From: Desmonostoc muscorum FACHB-395
GTDB taxonomy: Bacteria; Cyanobacteriota; Cyanobacteriia; Cyanobacteriales; Nostocaceae
NCBI RefSeq assembly: GCF_014698035.1
Contig: NZ_JACJSF010000002.1
Span: forward strand, 124,001 to 188,000
Length of the DNA: 64,000 nt
Direction: 5' to 3'
In this document: positions 54,750 through 63,943 of the stretch, piece after piece
Numbering within the stretch: the stretch's first letter is position 1
How the letters are laid out: every line of letters starts with the position of its first letter
Position numbers and translations under genes: made by a program
Notes under the pieces: model-generated
Told to the model about the DNA's origin: nothing
Database searches by the model: none
What the model saw: the letters and a program-made list of their open reading frames with translations, nothing else

Positions 54750-56089
54750 TGATCGAATCTCTCTTAAAACCAATGCATATCCTTTTGGTAGATGACAATC
54801 CCAACAATCTTAAAGTGCTATCAGAAGCGATTCAGGGATGTGGTTGGAAAACACTCATGGCAACCGATGGAGAATCCGCCATCGAACAAACAGAATACTC
54901 TGCTCCCGATCTCATTCTCCTAGATGTCATGATGCCGGGTATTGATGGATTTGAAACTTGCCGCAGGTTGAAAGCCAATTCCATCACTCAGAATATTCCG
55001 ATCATTTTTATGACTGCCTTGGCCGATGCCACAGACAAAGTGAAAGGACTAGAAATTGGTGCAGTTGATTATATTACCAAACCCTTCCAGCAAGAAGAAG
55101 TCATTGCTCGATTAAAATTACATTTGAAAATTTCCTATCTTACCCGTACCCTCGAACAAAGAGTGCAAGAACGCACCGCAGAATTAACCCAATCTCTCCA
55201 ACAGTTACAAAACACCCAACTACAACTAATCCAGAGTGAGAAAATGTCCACCCTTGGACAACTTATTGCAGGGATAGGTCATGAGATTAATAATCCGATT
55301 GGTTTTATTAGTGGAAATTGCTCCCATATTGAGGAATATGTCAAGGATCTCCTGCGTTTGGTGAATCTCCAACAGCAAAAGCTACCACATCCAGACCCAG
55401 AAATTGAAGAACTTGTTGAAGAAATTGACTTAGAGTATCTAGTTGAAGATTTACCAAAAATTCTGGGATCAATGGATCAGGGAATTGGTCGTCTGAAGGA
55501 TATCAGCCTTTCTCTAAGAACCTTTGCTCGATCTGATATCTCATCTATGGTGGAGTTTCAAATTCACGAAGGAATTGATAGTACCTTAATGCTATTAAAA
55601 CATCGACTCAAAGACCAAGGAGAACGCTCTGTAATCGAGGTTGTTAAGCAATATGGTGAGTTACCTCCAATCACTTGCTATCCTGGACAACTGAATCAGG
55701 TATTTATGAATATTATCGCCAATGCCATTGATGCATTTGATGACCTCTATCAAAACCGCTCAGTTGAGGAGATAGCTGCTGCTAGCCCTCACACTATCAC
55801 GATCGCTACATCAATCCAGCATGAGCAACAAACCGTGACAATTTGCATCGAAGATAACGCTCTTGGTATGCCTCCTGAAGTGCAAGCGAGAGTTTTTGAG
55901 CCATCTTTTACAACTAAGCCCGTGGGAAAAGGAACTGGGCTAGGATTAGCTATTAGCTACCAAATTATTATCGATAAACATAATGGACAAATCAACTGCT
56001 CGTCAACCTCTGGTCAGGGAACGAAGTTCATTATTACTCTAGCAACTTCAGTTGACCGAAAGAAAATTTCTGCGATCGCTTTAGGCTAG
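54746..56089 (+). CDS. Receiver-histidine kinase protein (REC-HisKA-HATPase)
   Basis: This 447-residue protein starts with a receiver domain (about 10-125) with phospho-acceptor Asp60 in [12 protein letters not shown] coiled-coil leads to a HisKA-type dimer helix with His179 in [12 protein letters not shown], and a HATPase domain with [12 protein letters not shown] and [12 protein letters not shown]. The absence of membrane segments makes it cytoplasmic. Its start overlaps the stop of the CHASE2 kinase by 4 bases (ATGA), so both are translated together, and it is a likely phosphotransfer partner of the receiver domain of that kinase. Confidence 0.92.
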   Translation: MMIESLLKPMHILLVDDNPNNLKVLSEAIQGCGWKTLMATDGESAIEQTEYSAPDLILLDVMMPGIDGFETCRRLKANSITQNIPIIFMTALADATDKVKGLEIGAVDYITKPFQQEEVIARLKLHLKISYLTRTLEQRVQERTAELTQSLQQLQNTQLQLIQSEKMSTLGQLIAGIGHEINNPIGFISGNCSHIEEYVKDLLRLVNLQQQKLPHPDPEIEELVEEIDLEYLVEDLPKILGSMDQGIGRLKDISLSLRTFARSDISSMVEFQIHEGIDSTLMLLKHRLKDQGERSVIEVVKQYGELPPITCYPGQLNQVFMNIIANAIDAFDDLYQNRSVEEIAAASPHTITIATSIQHEQQTVTICIEDNALGMPPEVQARVFEPSFTTKPVGKGTGLGLAISYQIIIDKHNGQINCSSTSGQGTKFIITLATSVDRKKISAIALG

Positions 56090-56248
56090 TGTTCCAAGTA
56101 CCATCTTGACTTTAATACTGAAGAACATTGGTAAAAAGGCAAAGACTAAAAATTTTTAATATGACACATGCGTAAATGCTTAATGGCTGATAATAAGAAC
56201 TTTAGTTCTTGGCTTTCAAGTACTAAAGTCCTTAGTAGAAAACACAAA

Positions 56249-56782
56249 TTAAATTTTTAAATCGCGTAGTGCTAGACGAATTTGCTCCAAGCGCCTACGG
56301 TTTACACCAAAATCTGAGTCTCCAAGACGTGATGCGGAACGCAGATGAATTACTGATTCATTAGCAGGGAAATAAAACTCGACATCATCCACAAATTGGA
56401 ATATCCGACTCTTAGAAAGAGCATGGATGTAATTATCTGTCTGTTGGATAACCTCTGTACGTGGAACAACACTAAGAACTTTGAGTAAAGTTGCTCGTGC
56501 TGTCTGGAGGTCTACATGGTAGGCGATCGGGTCAATGCTATGTTTGGAATCAGCATCTTGACTGACAGCACAGTTCGGAGAAGGCGGACAGGGAGCAAGA
56601 TGGATATTGTCAACTCCCAAGCCAGAAGTGGCAGCCCAAGTAGCAGCAGGAAGTATGAAGCTGCTAGTCAGGCTGAAGAATATTACAAAGATAATACTCC
56701 ACATAAGTCGCTGCACGTACCTCATTTCCCCGTTCACGGAGCGTTCCGTAGGAAAGGGGTATGTTTTTAGCAGACGGAACAT
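56249..56782 (-). CDS. DUF1499 family protein, exported
   Basis: This 177-residue protein has an N-terminal hydrophobic segment (about residues 28-51) that can be a signal peptide. The DUF1499 core is LAPCPPSPNCAVSQDADSKHSIDPI, with two conserved Cys, then TEVIQQTDNYIHALSKSRIFQFVDDVEFYF (F-x-D-D-V motif) and SASRLGDSDFGVNRRRLEQIR. DUF1499 proteins are of unknown function. The exact start is uncertain because a Met at residue 21 is nearer the hydrophobic core. Oriented towards the histidine kinase gene. Confidence 0.88.
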   Translation of the reverse strand: MFRLLKTYPFPTERSVNGEMRYVQRLMWSIIFVIFFSLTSSFILPAATWAATSGLGVDNIHLAPCPPSPNCAVSQDADSKHSIDPIAYHVDLQTARATLLKVLSVVPRTEVIQQTDNYIHALSKSRIFQFVDDVEFYFPANESVIHLRSASRLGDSDFGVNRRRLEQIRLALRDLKI

Positions 56783-57420
56783 GATCTATTTACTCCTTGT
56801 TAAGAAACATAAATATACCTGAAACACTCACCAATGACAAACAATAAATGACCAATGGATCTTCACAAGTTCCTCAAACTCTTTATATGTAATTGAAAGC
56901 ACAGCGCATTCCAGAAGCTAAAAACTAATTCTGATACCAATCCTGTATGAAGATGCGCTAAACCATATTTAAGTACAAGACAGAAGAAAGAGAAACGAAC
57001 CGCATACTCCTACGAAGAAGCAAGCTACGCGCAGCGTCTCGTTAGAGAAGAACGCAAAGGACACAAAGAAAGAAAGAAGTTAAAAAGGTTTGGCGCAGCA
57101 TCACAAAGAAATGGTATGAGGACTTACGCAAGTTTCATTTTTTCGCCAAAATCGTCCAAAGTCAAAAATCCGAAAAGCTTGACTTTTGACCCTTGACGCG
57201 AAGATATGTAGCATAGCGAAGCGATCGCCTGCAAAAAGACCGCCGCACAATTATAGAAATGCTGTTTGCTCGGTCTGTGTCGCTAATACTAACTGTGAAT
57301 TGTAAGCCTTGAACCACAAGAAGGACGCGAATTTATTAAGTTCGCTTAACTTCACAAGTTACTCAAATTCTTTATCTAAGTTGAAAGTGAGACAATGACA
57401 CAATAATTTTAGAATCAATT
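56783..57420. other. Repeat-rich gene-free region
   Basis: It holds heptamer units (CAATGACAAAC ... AATGACCAATGG, about 56831-56857), an interspersed GAAGCAAGCTACGCGCAGCG motif (57016-57035), a GGACTTACGCA end at about 57120-57130 and a HIP1-type GCGATCGC. No ORF of note. Confidence 0.6.
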
Positions 57421-57879
57421 ATGGGTATGGCAATTAATTATCGGGAAAGAATCATTACTCTTTGGACAGTATTTCTACTAGGAATATTGTTTCATACACA
57501 ACTTGGTTTAATGCCGCTTTTTCACGGTTTATCTGTTATTGAATCTCAAAAAGCTACAACTATCAACGATATTTCTGGAATTATGTGGTTGATGTTAGGC
57601 TTTTTTGTGCTACCAATGCTGGCAATTATTCTCACTATTTTTACCGATTCAAAGCGTTATCGAATCATTCATTTTGGCTTAACTGTCTTTTACAGCATCA
57701 TGAACTTACTACACGTGATTTTAGATTTATTTGTCCAGCCAGTTCTCTGGTATCAGATAGCCTTGATGGTGTTGTTATTTTTTGTGGGTTTATTATTAAA
57801 TATCACTGCTTTTAAATGGATGCAAATACATAACAGGTCTAATAAATCACAAATACAATTAGAAAGTTCACATTTGTAG
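57421..57879 (+). CDS. Four-helix membrane protein, unknown function
   Basis: This 152-residue integral membrane protein starts at 57421 or at the ATG at 57427. Hydrophobic helices lie at about residues 12-34, 50-70, 78-104 and 110-132, ending in a polar C-terminus (NRSNKSQIQLESSHL). Conserved-looking features are HGLSVIESQKATTINDISG and a His in LLHVILDLF. The family is not recognised. The gene is isolated. Confidence 0.72.
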   Translation: MGMAINYRERIITLWTVFLLGILFHTQLGLMPLFHGLSVIESQKATTINDISGIMWLMLGFFVLPMLAIILTIFTDSKRYRIIHFGLTVFYSIMNLLHVILDLFVQPVLWYQIALMVLLFFVGLLLNITAFKWMQIHNRSNKSQIQLESSHL

Positions 57880-58108
57880 ATTTTATTAAACCCGTATTCT
57901 AAGCTTTATTATAAATTTGATTTTGAAGAATTTTTGAATGAATATTCAATATCCATATTTTTTAACTTGATTTAATCAGTTTTAAAACAACCAGCGACAA
58001 AAGTTATTTTGTAACATTCAACATTCATTCTTCTGTAATTTCCATTCCAAAATGCAAATCTACCGAGCGCGATAATGCTTAATGGTAGGATAACAGAAGC
58101 ATGAAATT

Positions 58109-58969
58109 GTGAATACAAAAGCCCTCATTTCTCCTCAAGAACTCACGTCCATATTAGCAGAAAAGTCATCACAGGCTGTCATTATCGATACACGAACTCC
58201 CGAAGATTATGCTATTTCTCATATTCCTGAATCCATAAATATTAGAGATTTTTTCACCTATCTTTTAGAGAGTTCCTATCCAGCAGGATTAAAGGAATTA
58301 CAAGAGTATTTTGCAGAAATTATGAGCAAGCTGGGAATATCGGGTGCGGAACGGTTAATTGTGTACGAAGATGCCTTAAATAAAGGTTATGGTCAATCTT
58401 GTCGAGCAGCTTTTTTACTGAAGTATTTGGGTTGCGCTGAGGTATCTATCTTACACGGAGGATATAGAGCATGGCTGACAGAGGGATTACCTACAACCGA
58501 TGAAGTACCATTATGTGAAAGTAGCATATTTAGATTGCATCCCAACACTGACATGATGGTGACTACCGCCGAGATGTTGCAAGCAATTAATAATCCAGCA
58601 ATTATTAAATTAGATGTGCGCGATCGCAACGAATGGCTTGGACTGAGTTCTTCTCCCTATAATCCTGACTTTTGCCCTCGCAAAGGTCGCATCCCTAATG
58701 CTGTATGGTTAGAATGGCATCATCTGATGAATTCCGAATCGGAAATCCCCACATTCCGATCGCCAGATGAAATCCGAGAGATTTGTCAATCAGTAAGTAT
58801 TACTCCAGAGTCCATTGTGTATATTTACTGCTTTAAAGGTTCAAGGGCTGCTAATACATTAATAGCCCTTGAACAAGTAGGAATTTCTGCTAGAAATTAT
58901 TTTGGCTCTTGGAATGAATGGTCTCGTGATTTTTCCCTACCCATTGATAGCAGAGTCATTACCGTGTAG
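58109..58969 (+). CDS. Sulfurtransferase with two rhodanese domains
   Basis: This 286-residue protein begins with GTG (the only suitable start). The N-terminal rhodanese-like domain (about 8-125) has VIIDTRTPEDYAISHIPESIN and GGYRAWLTEGLP, but lacks an obvious active-site loop. The C-terminal domain (about 150-280) has KLDVRDRNEWLG and the catalytic loop with Cys in YCFKGSRAANT. This is the layout of thiosulfate/3-mercaptopyruvate sulfurtransferases, which transfer sulfane sulfur to cyanide or thiols. CFKGSR is unlike the mercaptopyruvate-type CGSGVTA, so the substrate is open. Confidence 0.9.
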   Translation: MNTKALISPQELTSILAEKSSQAVIIDTRTPEDYAISHIPESINIRDFFTYLLESSYPAGLKELQEYFAEIMSKLGISGAERLIVYEDALNKGYGQSCRAAFLLKYLGCAEVSILHGGYRAWLTEGLPTTDEVPLCESSIFRLHPNTDMMVTTAEMLQAINNPAIIKLDVRDRNEWLGLSSSPYNPDFCPRKGRIPNAVWLEWHHLMNSESEIPTFRSPDEIREICQSVSITPESIVYIYCFKGSRAANTLIALEQVGISARNYFGSWNEWSRDFSLPIDSRVITV

Positions 58970-59320
58970 GTAGCGCAGGCTCAGTTTTTTGCTGTTACAT
59001 AATTGACGTTGGGTTTTCGAGACGCGATAAATCGCCGTCAAGACAAGTGTTTTGGTCTTATCTGAACTGTATTGCTTTATAACTCGGAATCTGTTTTGGG
59101 AAAAGGTTACTGGATTTGGCTTAAAGGTTTTTTCTTTACCATTACCCCCAGAGGACGACACCACCTTCCCCTTTTCTCCAAAACCCAAGAAGTATTGCCT
59201 GGTTGGAAACAAGCATGAACTGCGATCGCTAGCAGAGCAATTATACTTAACCCAATTGTAGGAAGTATTTTGGTGGGCAATTGTGCCAATCTAGCAAATA
59301 ACTTTTGTTTGGATAGACTT
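58970..59320. other. Gene-free region
   Basis: A diverged GAGACGCGATAAATCG palindrome half is at about 59019-59034. An ORF (59052-59261) here is judged spurious. Nothing else is recognised. Confidence 0.45.
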
Positions 59321-59716
59321 ATGGCTAAAAAATCTCAACCAAATGTAGAACAATACCAAGATGTCAGATTATCTGCCACTACAAGAATTTGGGTAATTAC
59401 AGTCGCCATTCTCGGAGTTTGCGTCCCACTCTCAGCCGTTACTAGAAGTGGTGCTATTCTTCCTTTAGTTGCTATTGGTGGTGCAGCAGTTGGTACAGTT
59501 GCTGTTTGGCGTTCTGATGAGCAAAAATCAAAAACTAACTATTTGCAACAGCAGCAAATAGAACTGTTAGAGCGGAGATTAGCGAATTTAGAAACAATTG
59601 TTAGCAGTGATGACTTGAACTTGCAAATGAAAATTAAACAGATTGAGGCAAGAGATACTTTTGGTGACTCGTCTGATGTAAGTACTATACCCAGACAACC
59701 AAAACGCAAAGGTTAA
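59321..59716 (+). CDS. Membrane-anchored coiled-coil protein
   Basis: The start is set at the ATG at 59321 (131 residues, MAKKSQPNVEQ), since the upstream 17 in-frame codons look noncoding. Two close hydrophobic segments (about residues 22-42 and 45-62, with GAILPLVAIGGAAVGTVAVW) are followed by a coiled-coil (LQQQQIELLERRLANLETIV). The polar C-terminus ends PRQPKRKG. It resembles small cyanobacterial membrane-anchored coiled-coil proteins, but no family name is sure. Confidence 0.75.
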   Translation: MAKKSQPNVEQYQDVRLSATTRIWVITVAILGVCVPLSAVTRSGAILPLVAIGGAAVGTVAVWRSDEQKSKTNYLQQQQIELLERRLANLETIVSSDDLNLQMKIKQIEARDTFGDSSDVSTIPRQPKRKG

Positions 59717-60122
59717 AATTAGCTAATATTCACCATTTATGCCAATTTCAGATGATATACCCGAAAATCATCGTTACTAAGTCATTTTAGTGGGGATATT
59801 TGTTGACTTAACGTTGCCGCAACCTTTAAAATGCCTTTCACATTAAACTTTCCTTTGCATCTAGAAGTGTTTCCTTAGAAACAGTATCTTGTTGTCCATC
59901 TTCGTTAGAATTGACTGACATCATTTAATTCTATATACTTCAACTGCATCAGTTCATGAAATGTCTAAGTGCTATCCATCTCTATTTTTCCCGGAAACAT
60001 CTGCCAATGGCTGTGTTTTATTAGACTGCTAACATTACTGAATTTTTAATTAACTAAGGTTATAAACTTGAGTAATTGCATTGGTATAGCTTACCGTAGG
60101 TATGCAATAGTTTGCCGCAGGA
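59717..60122. other. Gene-free region upstream of the WD40 gene
   Basis: Short direct repeats (CCGTAGGTATGCA and CCGCAGGAATGCA, about 60093-60126) flank the WD40 start codon. Nothing else is recognised. Confidence 0.45.
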
Positions 60123-61892
60123 ATGCAGATGGATTGGATTAGCTTACTTAAATTTCAACAAGCTGACTTCCTTCAACGTGTGAAGAAACCTAAAACTTAT
60201 GACTTATCTTTATTGGAAAGTCAAGTCAAGGGTTGTCACACTGAAATGATGGCTTTTTGGGGCGAACCATTGGCTAGACTCCAAGAATTTTCTCGCCAAC
60301 AAGCAGAAGTTCTTGCCAAAAATCCACCGCCTACGCCACCAGAATATCCTGAGCCTCCCGACTGGACGATACCTTTTCCCAAATACTTCCAGCGCCAAGC
60401 GGAAGATTATCTTTTGCGGGAAAAAATCGTTGACCTGGTGATAGCTGAACGTTTGGGGAAGTTGGTAAAAAAGGTATCACAAGATACTTTGCAAAATATG
60501 ATTTTAGATGATGAGGGAAATTTGTGTGGCGAAAGCAAATTTTCTTATGTACTAAAAGATAATCCTCAGCTAAGTGTTCAAGTTTATGTTGCTGATGGAG
60601 AAAGTTTTAATGGTATTAAGAAAGACAAAATTAAATGGTCGGTTACTCAAGAAGATTTAAAAAATCACCAAGTATTAATTTTTCTCTGTTTGTTTTATCC
60701 ATCAACAGGTCAGTTAGGATACGAAAGACAGAGTATAATTACAGGATTTTTACCTGCAAATCAAATTGAACTTACTGAACCAAAACTGTATATAAGTCCG
60801 AGTAACTTGTTGTATGCCGGTGGTCTGAGTTGGTATTTAGAATCACTTATTGGCAAAAAAGACACGTCGCCAGTAATTAATGAGAAAGCGATCGCAGATA
60901 CAATACAGACTCTACCACCAGAGCATTGTCTTAAGGGTATAGTTGGTGACTGGGAATGCTGGCAAACTTTACAAGGGCACAATAGAGGTATTAATTGCCT
61001 AGCTTTCAGTTTTGCGTGCAAGAATGGTAAAGCCTTACCCATATTGGCAAGTGGTAGTCGTGGAGAAACGAAACTCTGGGATTTAAGCAAGGGTGAATTA
61101 ATAGATACATTATCAGAATATCCTTGGGTGATACCTGGGCTAGTGGATGAAGTGAATTCCCTGGCTTTTAGTTCAGATGGACAGACTTTAGTGAGTTGCG
61201 GTGCTGATTCCACAATTAAACTTTGGCACGTAGGTGCTTTAGACTTGATAGATATTTTGCATAAACATAATGGGATAGTGCGGTGTGCTGCCTTTACTCC
61301 AGATGGCAGAATGTTAGCTACAGGCGGAGATGACAGAAAAATTTTGTTTTGGGATTTGATGCATCGTCAGGTTACGATCGCACTTTCTTTAGATGATACA
61401 GCTGCTCATTCTCTGGTTTTGAGCCGAGACGGGGAAACTATAGTTACAGGTAGCTACCGTAAAATCAAAGTCTGGCGAACTTCACCCCAGACGGGGATCA
61501 AAAGTTTAAAGGACGCACAACCTCTGCATACCCTCATGGGTCATTCTCACATCGTTCGTTCCTTAGCAATCAGTGCAGATGCTAAACTGCTCGTGAGTGG
61601 TAGCTGGGATCAAACAATTAAAATTTGGCAATTGGAAACTGGAGAATTACTTCATACACTTAAAGGACATAGAGATAAAGTATATGCGATCGCCTTAAGT
61701 CCTGATGGACAAATTATCGCCAGTGGTAGTGCTGATAAAACCATCAAATTATGGCATTTACAAACCGGGGAGTTGCTGGGTACGTTTACAGGTCATGGAA
61801 ATATAGTCACAGCATTAGCCTTCACAGCTTCTGGCGACATGTTGGTTAGCGGGAGTTTGGATAAGACAATTAAAATTTGGCAACGGAGTTAA
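60123..61892 (+). CDS. WD40 repeat protein
   Basis: This 589-residue protein has a ~275-residue N-terminal region without a known domain, including PPTPPEYPEPPDWTIPFP. The C-terminal half has seven WD40 repeats (about 280-589), with GH-to-WD units such as LKGHRDKVYAIALSPDGQIIASGSADKTIKLWHL (key G-H, D and W positions). Seven repeats form one closed propeller, a protein-interaction scaffold. The next gene, a multi-domain response regulator, begins 67 bp downstream on the same strand, so the WD40 protein may be its partner. Confidence 0.9.
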   Translation: MQMDWISLLKFQQADFLQRVKKPKTYDLSLLESQVKGCHTEMMAFWGEPLARLQEFSRQQAEVLAKNPPPTPPEYPEPPDWTIPFPKYFQRQAEDYLLREKIVDLVIAERLGKLVKKVSQDTLQNMILDDEGNLCGESKFSYVLKDNPQLSVQVYVADGESFNGIKKDKIKWSVTQEDLKNHQVLIFLCLFYPSTGQLGYERQSIITGFLPANQIELTEPKLYISPSNLLYAGGLSWYLESLIGKKDTSPVINEKAIADTIQTLPPEHCLKGIVGDWECWQTLQGHNRGINCLAFSFACKNGKALPILASGSRGETKLWDLSKGELIDTLSEYPWVIPGLVDEVNSLAFSSDGQTLVSCGADSTIKLWHVGALDLIDILHKHNGIVRCAAFTPDGRMLATGGDDRKILFWDLMHRQVTIALSLDDTAAHSLVLSRDGETIVTGSYRKIKVWRTSPQTGIKSLKDAQPLHTLMGHSHIVRSLAISADAKLLVSGSWDQTIKIWQLETGELLHTLKGHRDKVYAIALSPDGQIIASGSADKTIKLWHLQTGELLGTFTGHGNIVTALAFTASGDMLVSGSLDKTIKIWQRS

Positions 61893-61958
61893 GAATTTAA
61901 AATTAGAGGCTGATTGCGATCACGAAGGTGTCATAAGCATCTTCTTTGGATGCAACTT

Positions 61959-63854
61959 ATGAAAATTTTGTTGGTAGAGGATGATGTATTACTTAGTGCG
62001 GCATTGGCAGAGTTGTTAAGTGCAAATCGTTATACTATCGACGTAGCAAGCAATGGACAAACTGGGCTAGACCTAGCAATATCGGTTGAATATGACTTGA
62101 TTTTGCTGGACTGGTTAATTCCTAAGCTGGATGGGATTAACTTGTGTCGGCAACTAAGAAGGCAAGGCTACCGTAAATCTATTCTGTTATTAACAGGCAA
62201 AAATTCTAATGCAGATATTGTAGCGGGTTTAGATGCGGGAGCAGATGATTACGTCATTAAGCCCTTTGACCAGGAAGCATTACTAGCAAGAATTCGGTCT
62301 TTGTTGCGGCGGAGTGGAGTGAGTGATTCATCTACGTTAACCTGGGGAAATATCTGTTTAGATTTAAGTGCCGGCAGAGTGACTTGTAATGAGCAAGAAA
62401 TTTTGCTTACGGTAACAGAATACAAACTGCTGGAGTTATTTTTGCAAAACCCAGATCGCATCTTTAGTCGTGCAGTGATTCTAGATCGGCTTTGGGGATT
62501 TGATGATGCACCGACTGAAAATGCGGTTACGACTCATATTAAAGACTTACGAAAGAAACTGAAAACAGGAGGTCTAACAGAAGAATTTTTAGAAACAGTA
62601 TATGGCATGGGCTATCGCATCAAGCCTGTACCTAATCCTTCTATCGCTGTTGGGGAAACAAATCAAGATGGGCAGAAGAAACCCGGCCCCAAAGATATAA
62701 CTTCTGTGAATCGAGTGCTGGAAAGATTTCGTAATTCCTTTGGCGCACAGGTTGTAGTACTAGAGCAGGCAAAAATTGCACTCTTAGCAGGGAATCTAAA
62801 TAAAGAGTTATATCAGCAAGCATTGCACGAAGCCCATAAGCTAGCAGGTTCGATGGGAACGTTCGGTTATGCAGAAGGTTCCCGGCTAGCACGGAAAATA
62901 GAGCATTTGCTGCTTGCAAATTTCCCCCTCTTAACAGATAAAATCTCTGATTTTTCGCAATTGCTAGCAACATTACAGCAAGAATTAACTAAGCCTGCTG
63001 TCACTTCCACCGCTCAAAGCGTCCCGATGAAGCAAACTTATCGGCTGTTAGTAATTGATGATGATGCGACGTTGACGGAGCAGTTGCAAGCAGAAGCCGA
63101 CTCATGGGGGATCAGGATGAAGGTTGCACCCAACTTAGCAGAGGCCCGATCGCGTCTAGCTTTAAAAACTCCTGACGCAGTTTTACTCGATTTGAGTTTT
63201 CCGGGAACAGAGGAAGACGGATTAATATTATTGAGCGAGATTGCACAGCGATCGCCAAATATCCCAGTGATTGTCTTTACAGGACGAGATACCTTGGCAG
63301 ATCGATTGGCAGTATCGCGTTTAAGAGCTAGACAATTTTTGCATAAGCCTGCGACAACCGAGGAGATTTTTCAGGCGATCGCTCGTGTCCTACCTCAACC
63401 GAAAATTTCTGAAGCTAAAGTCTTAATCGTAGACGATGACCCTGTAATCCTGGCTGGACTATCGGCGTTGCTAACCCCTTGGGGGGTGGAAGTAACAACC
63501 CTCTCCCAATCACAGCAATTTTGGAAGGTTTTGATGGCAACATCTCCAGATTTGGTAGTACTAGATTTAGAAATGCCAATAGTTAATGGATTAGAGTTGT
63601 GCCAAGTTGTGCGACAGGATGCCCAGTGGGGAGATTTACCTGTTTTGGTAGTAACAGCCCATACTGAAGCAGAATCCCTTCAGCAAGCCTTTGCTGCCGG
63701 AGCCGATGATTTTATTAGCAAACCAGTGCTAGGGCCTGAACTTGTGACAAGGGTACTAAGCCGCATTCAAAGAACGCGCTGGCGCTCTCAGGTAGGGAGA
63801 ATTAAGGAGGCAGGAGGGGGAAGGCAGGAGGCAGGAGGTAATCCCCATAAATAA
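61959..63854 (+). CDS. Multi-domain response regulator, REC-OmpR-Hpt-REC-REC
   Basis: The start is set at the ATG at 61959 (631 residues); a second Met at 61950 is equally possible. Domain order: receiver 1 (about 1-120, Asp51 in LLDWLIP), OmpR winged helix (about 130-225, ending YGMGYRIKP), Hpt (about 255-345, with His293 in EAHKLAGS), receiver 2 (about 365-485, Asp411 in LLDLSFPG), and receiver 3 (about 495-615, Asp536 in VLDLEMP). It could relay phosphate between its own domains. The C-terminal ~20 residues (EAGGGRQEAGGN) come from an intergenic A/G-rich repeat. Such large hybrids are typical of filamentous cyanobacteria. Confidence 0.9.
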   Translation: MKILLVEDDVLLSAALAELLSANRYTIDVASNGQTGLDLAISVEYDLILLDWLIPKLDGINLCRQLRRQGYRKSILLLTGKNSNADIVAGLDAGADDYVIKPFDQEALLARIRSLLRRSGVSDSSTLTWGNICLDLSAGRVTCNEQEILLTVTEYKLLELFLQNPDRIFSRAVILDRLWGFDDAPTENAVTTHIKDLRKKLKTGGLTEEFLETVYGMGYRIKPVPNPSIAVGETNQDGQKKPGPKDITSVNRVLERFRNSFGAQVVVLEQAKIALLAGNLNKELYQQALHEAHKLAGSMGTFGYAEGSRLARKIEHLLLANFPLLTDKISDFSQLLATLQQELTKPAVTSTAQSVPMKQTYRLLVIDDDATLTEQLQAEADSWGIRMKVAPNLAEARSRLALKTPDAVLLDLSFPGTEEDGLILLSEIAQRSPNIPVIVFTGRDTLADRLAVSRLRARQFLHKPATTEEIFQAIARVLPQPKISEAKVLIVDDDPVILAGLSALLTPWGVEVTTLSQSQQFWKVLMATSPDLVVLDLEMPIVNGLELCQVVRQDAQWGDLPVLVVTAHTEAESLQQAFAAGADDFISKPVLGPELVTRVLSRIQRTRWRSQVGRIKEAGGGRQEAGGNPHK

Positions 63855-63943
63855 ATTTAGGGGATTTATAATAGACGCTGTATTTTTTGCGCTGCGCGTC
63901 TCAAAATACACTTTTTATCTTTATTCATAAATAAATTTAGGGG
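63846..63943. repeat. Direct repeats flanking a terminator-like hairpin
   Basis: CATAAATAAATTTAGGGG occurs at 63846-63863 and again at 63926-63943, 80 bases apart. Between them TGTATTTT (63879-63886) and AAAATACA (63903-63910) enclose GCGCTGCGCG, followed by CTTTTTAT, a plausible terminator for the regulator gene. Confidence 0.75.

Noticed and set aside
59052-59261. 69-codon plus-strand ORF
   Set aside because: It translates intergenic repeat-type DNA with many Pro/Phe; its antisense frame is also open, and no domain is seen.
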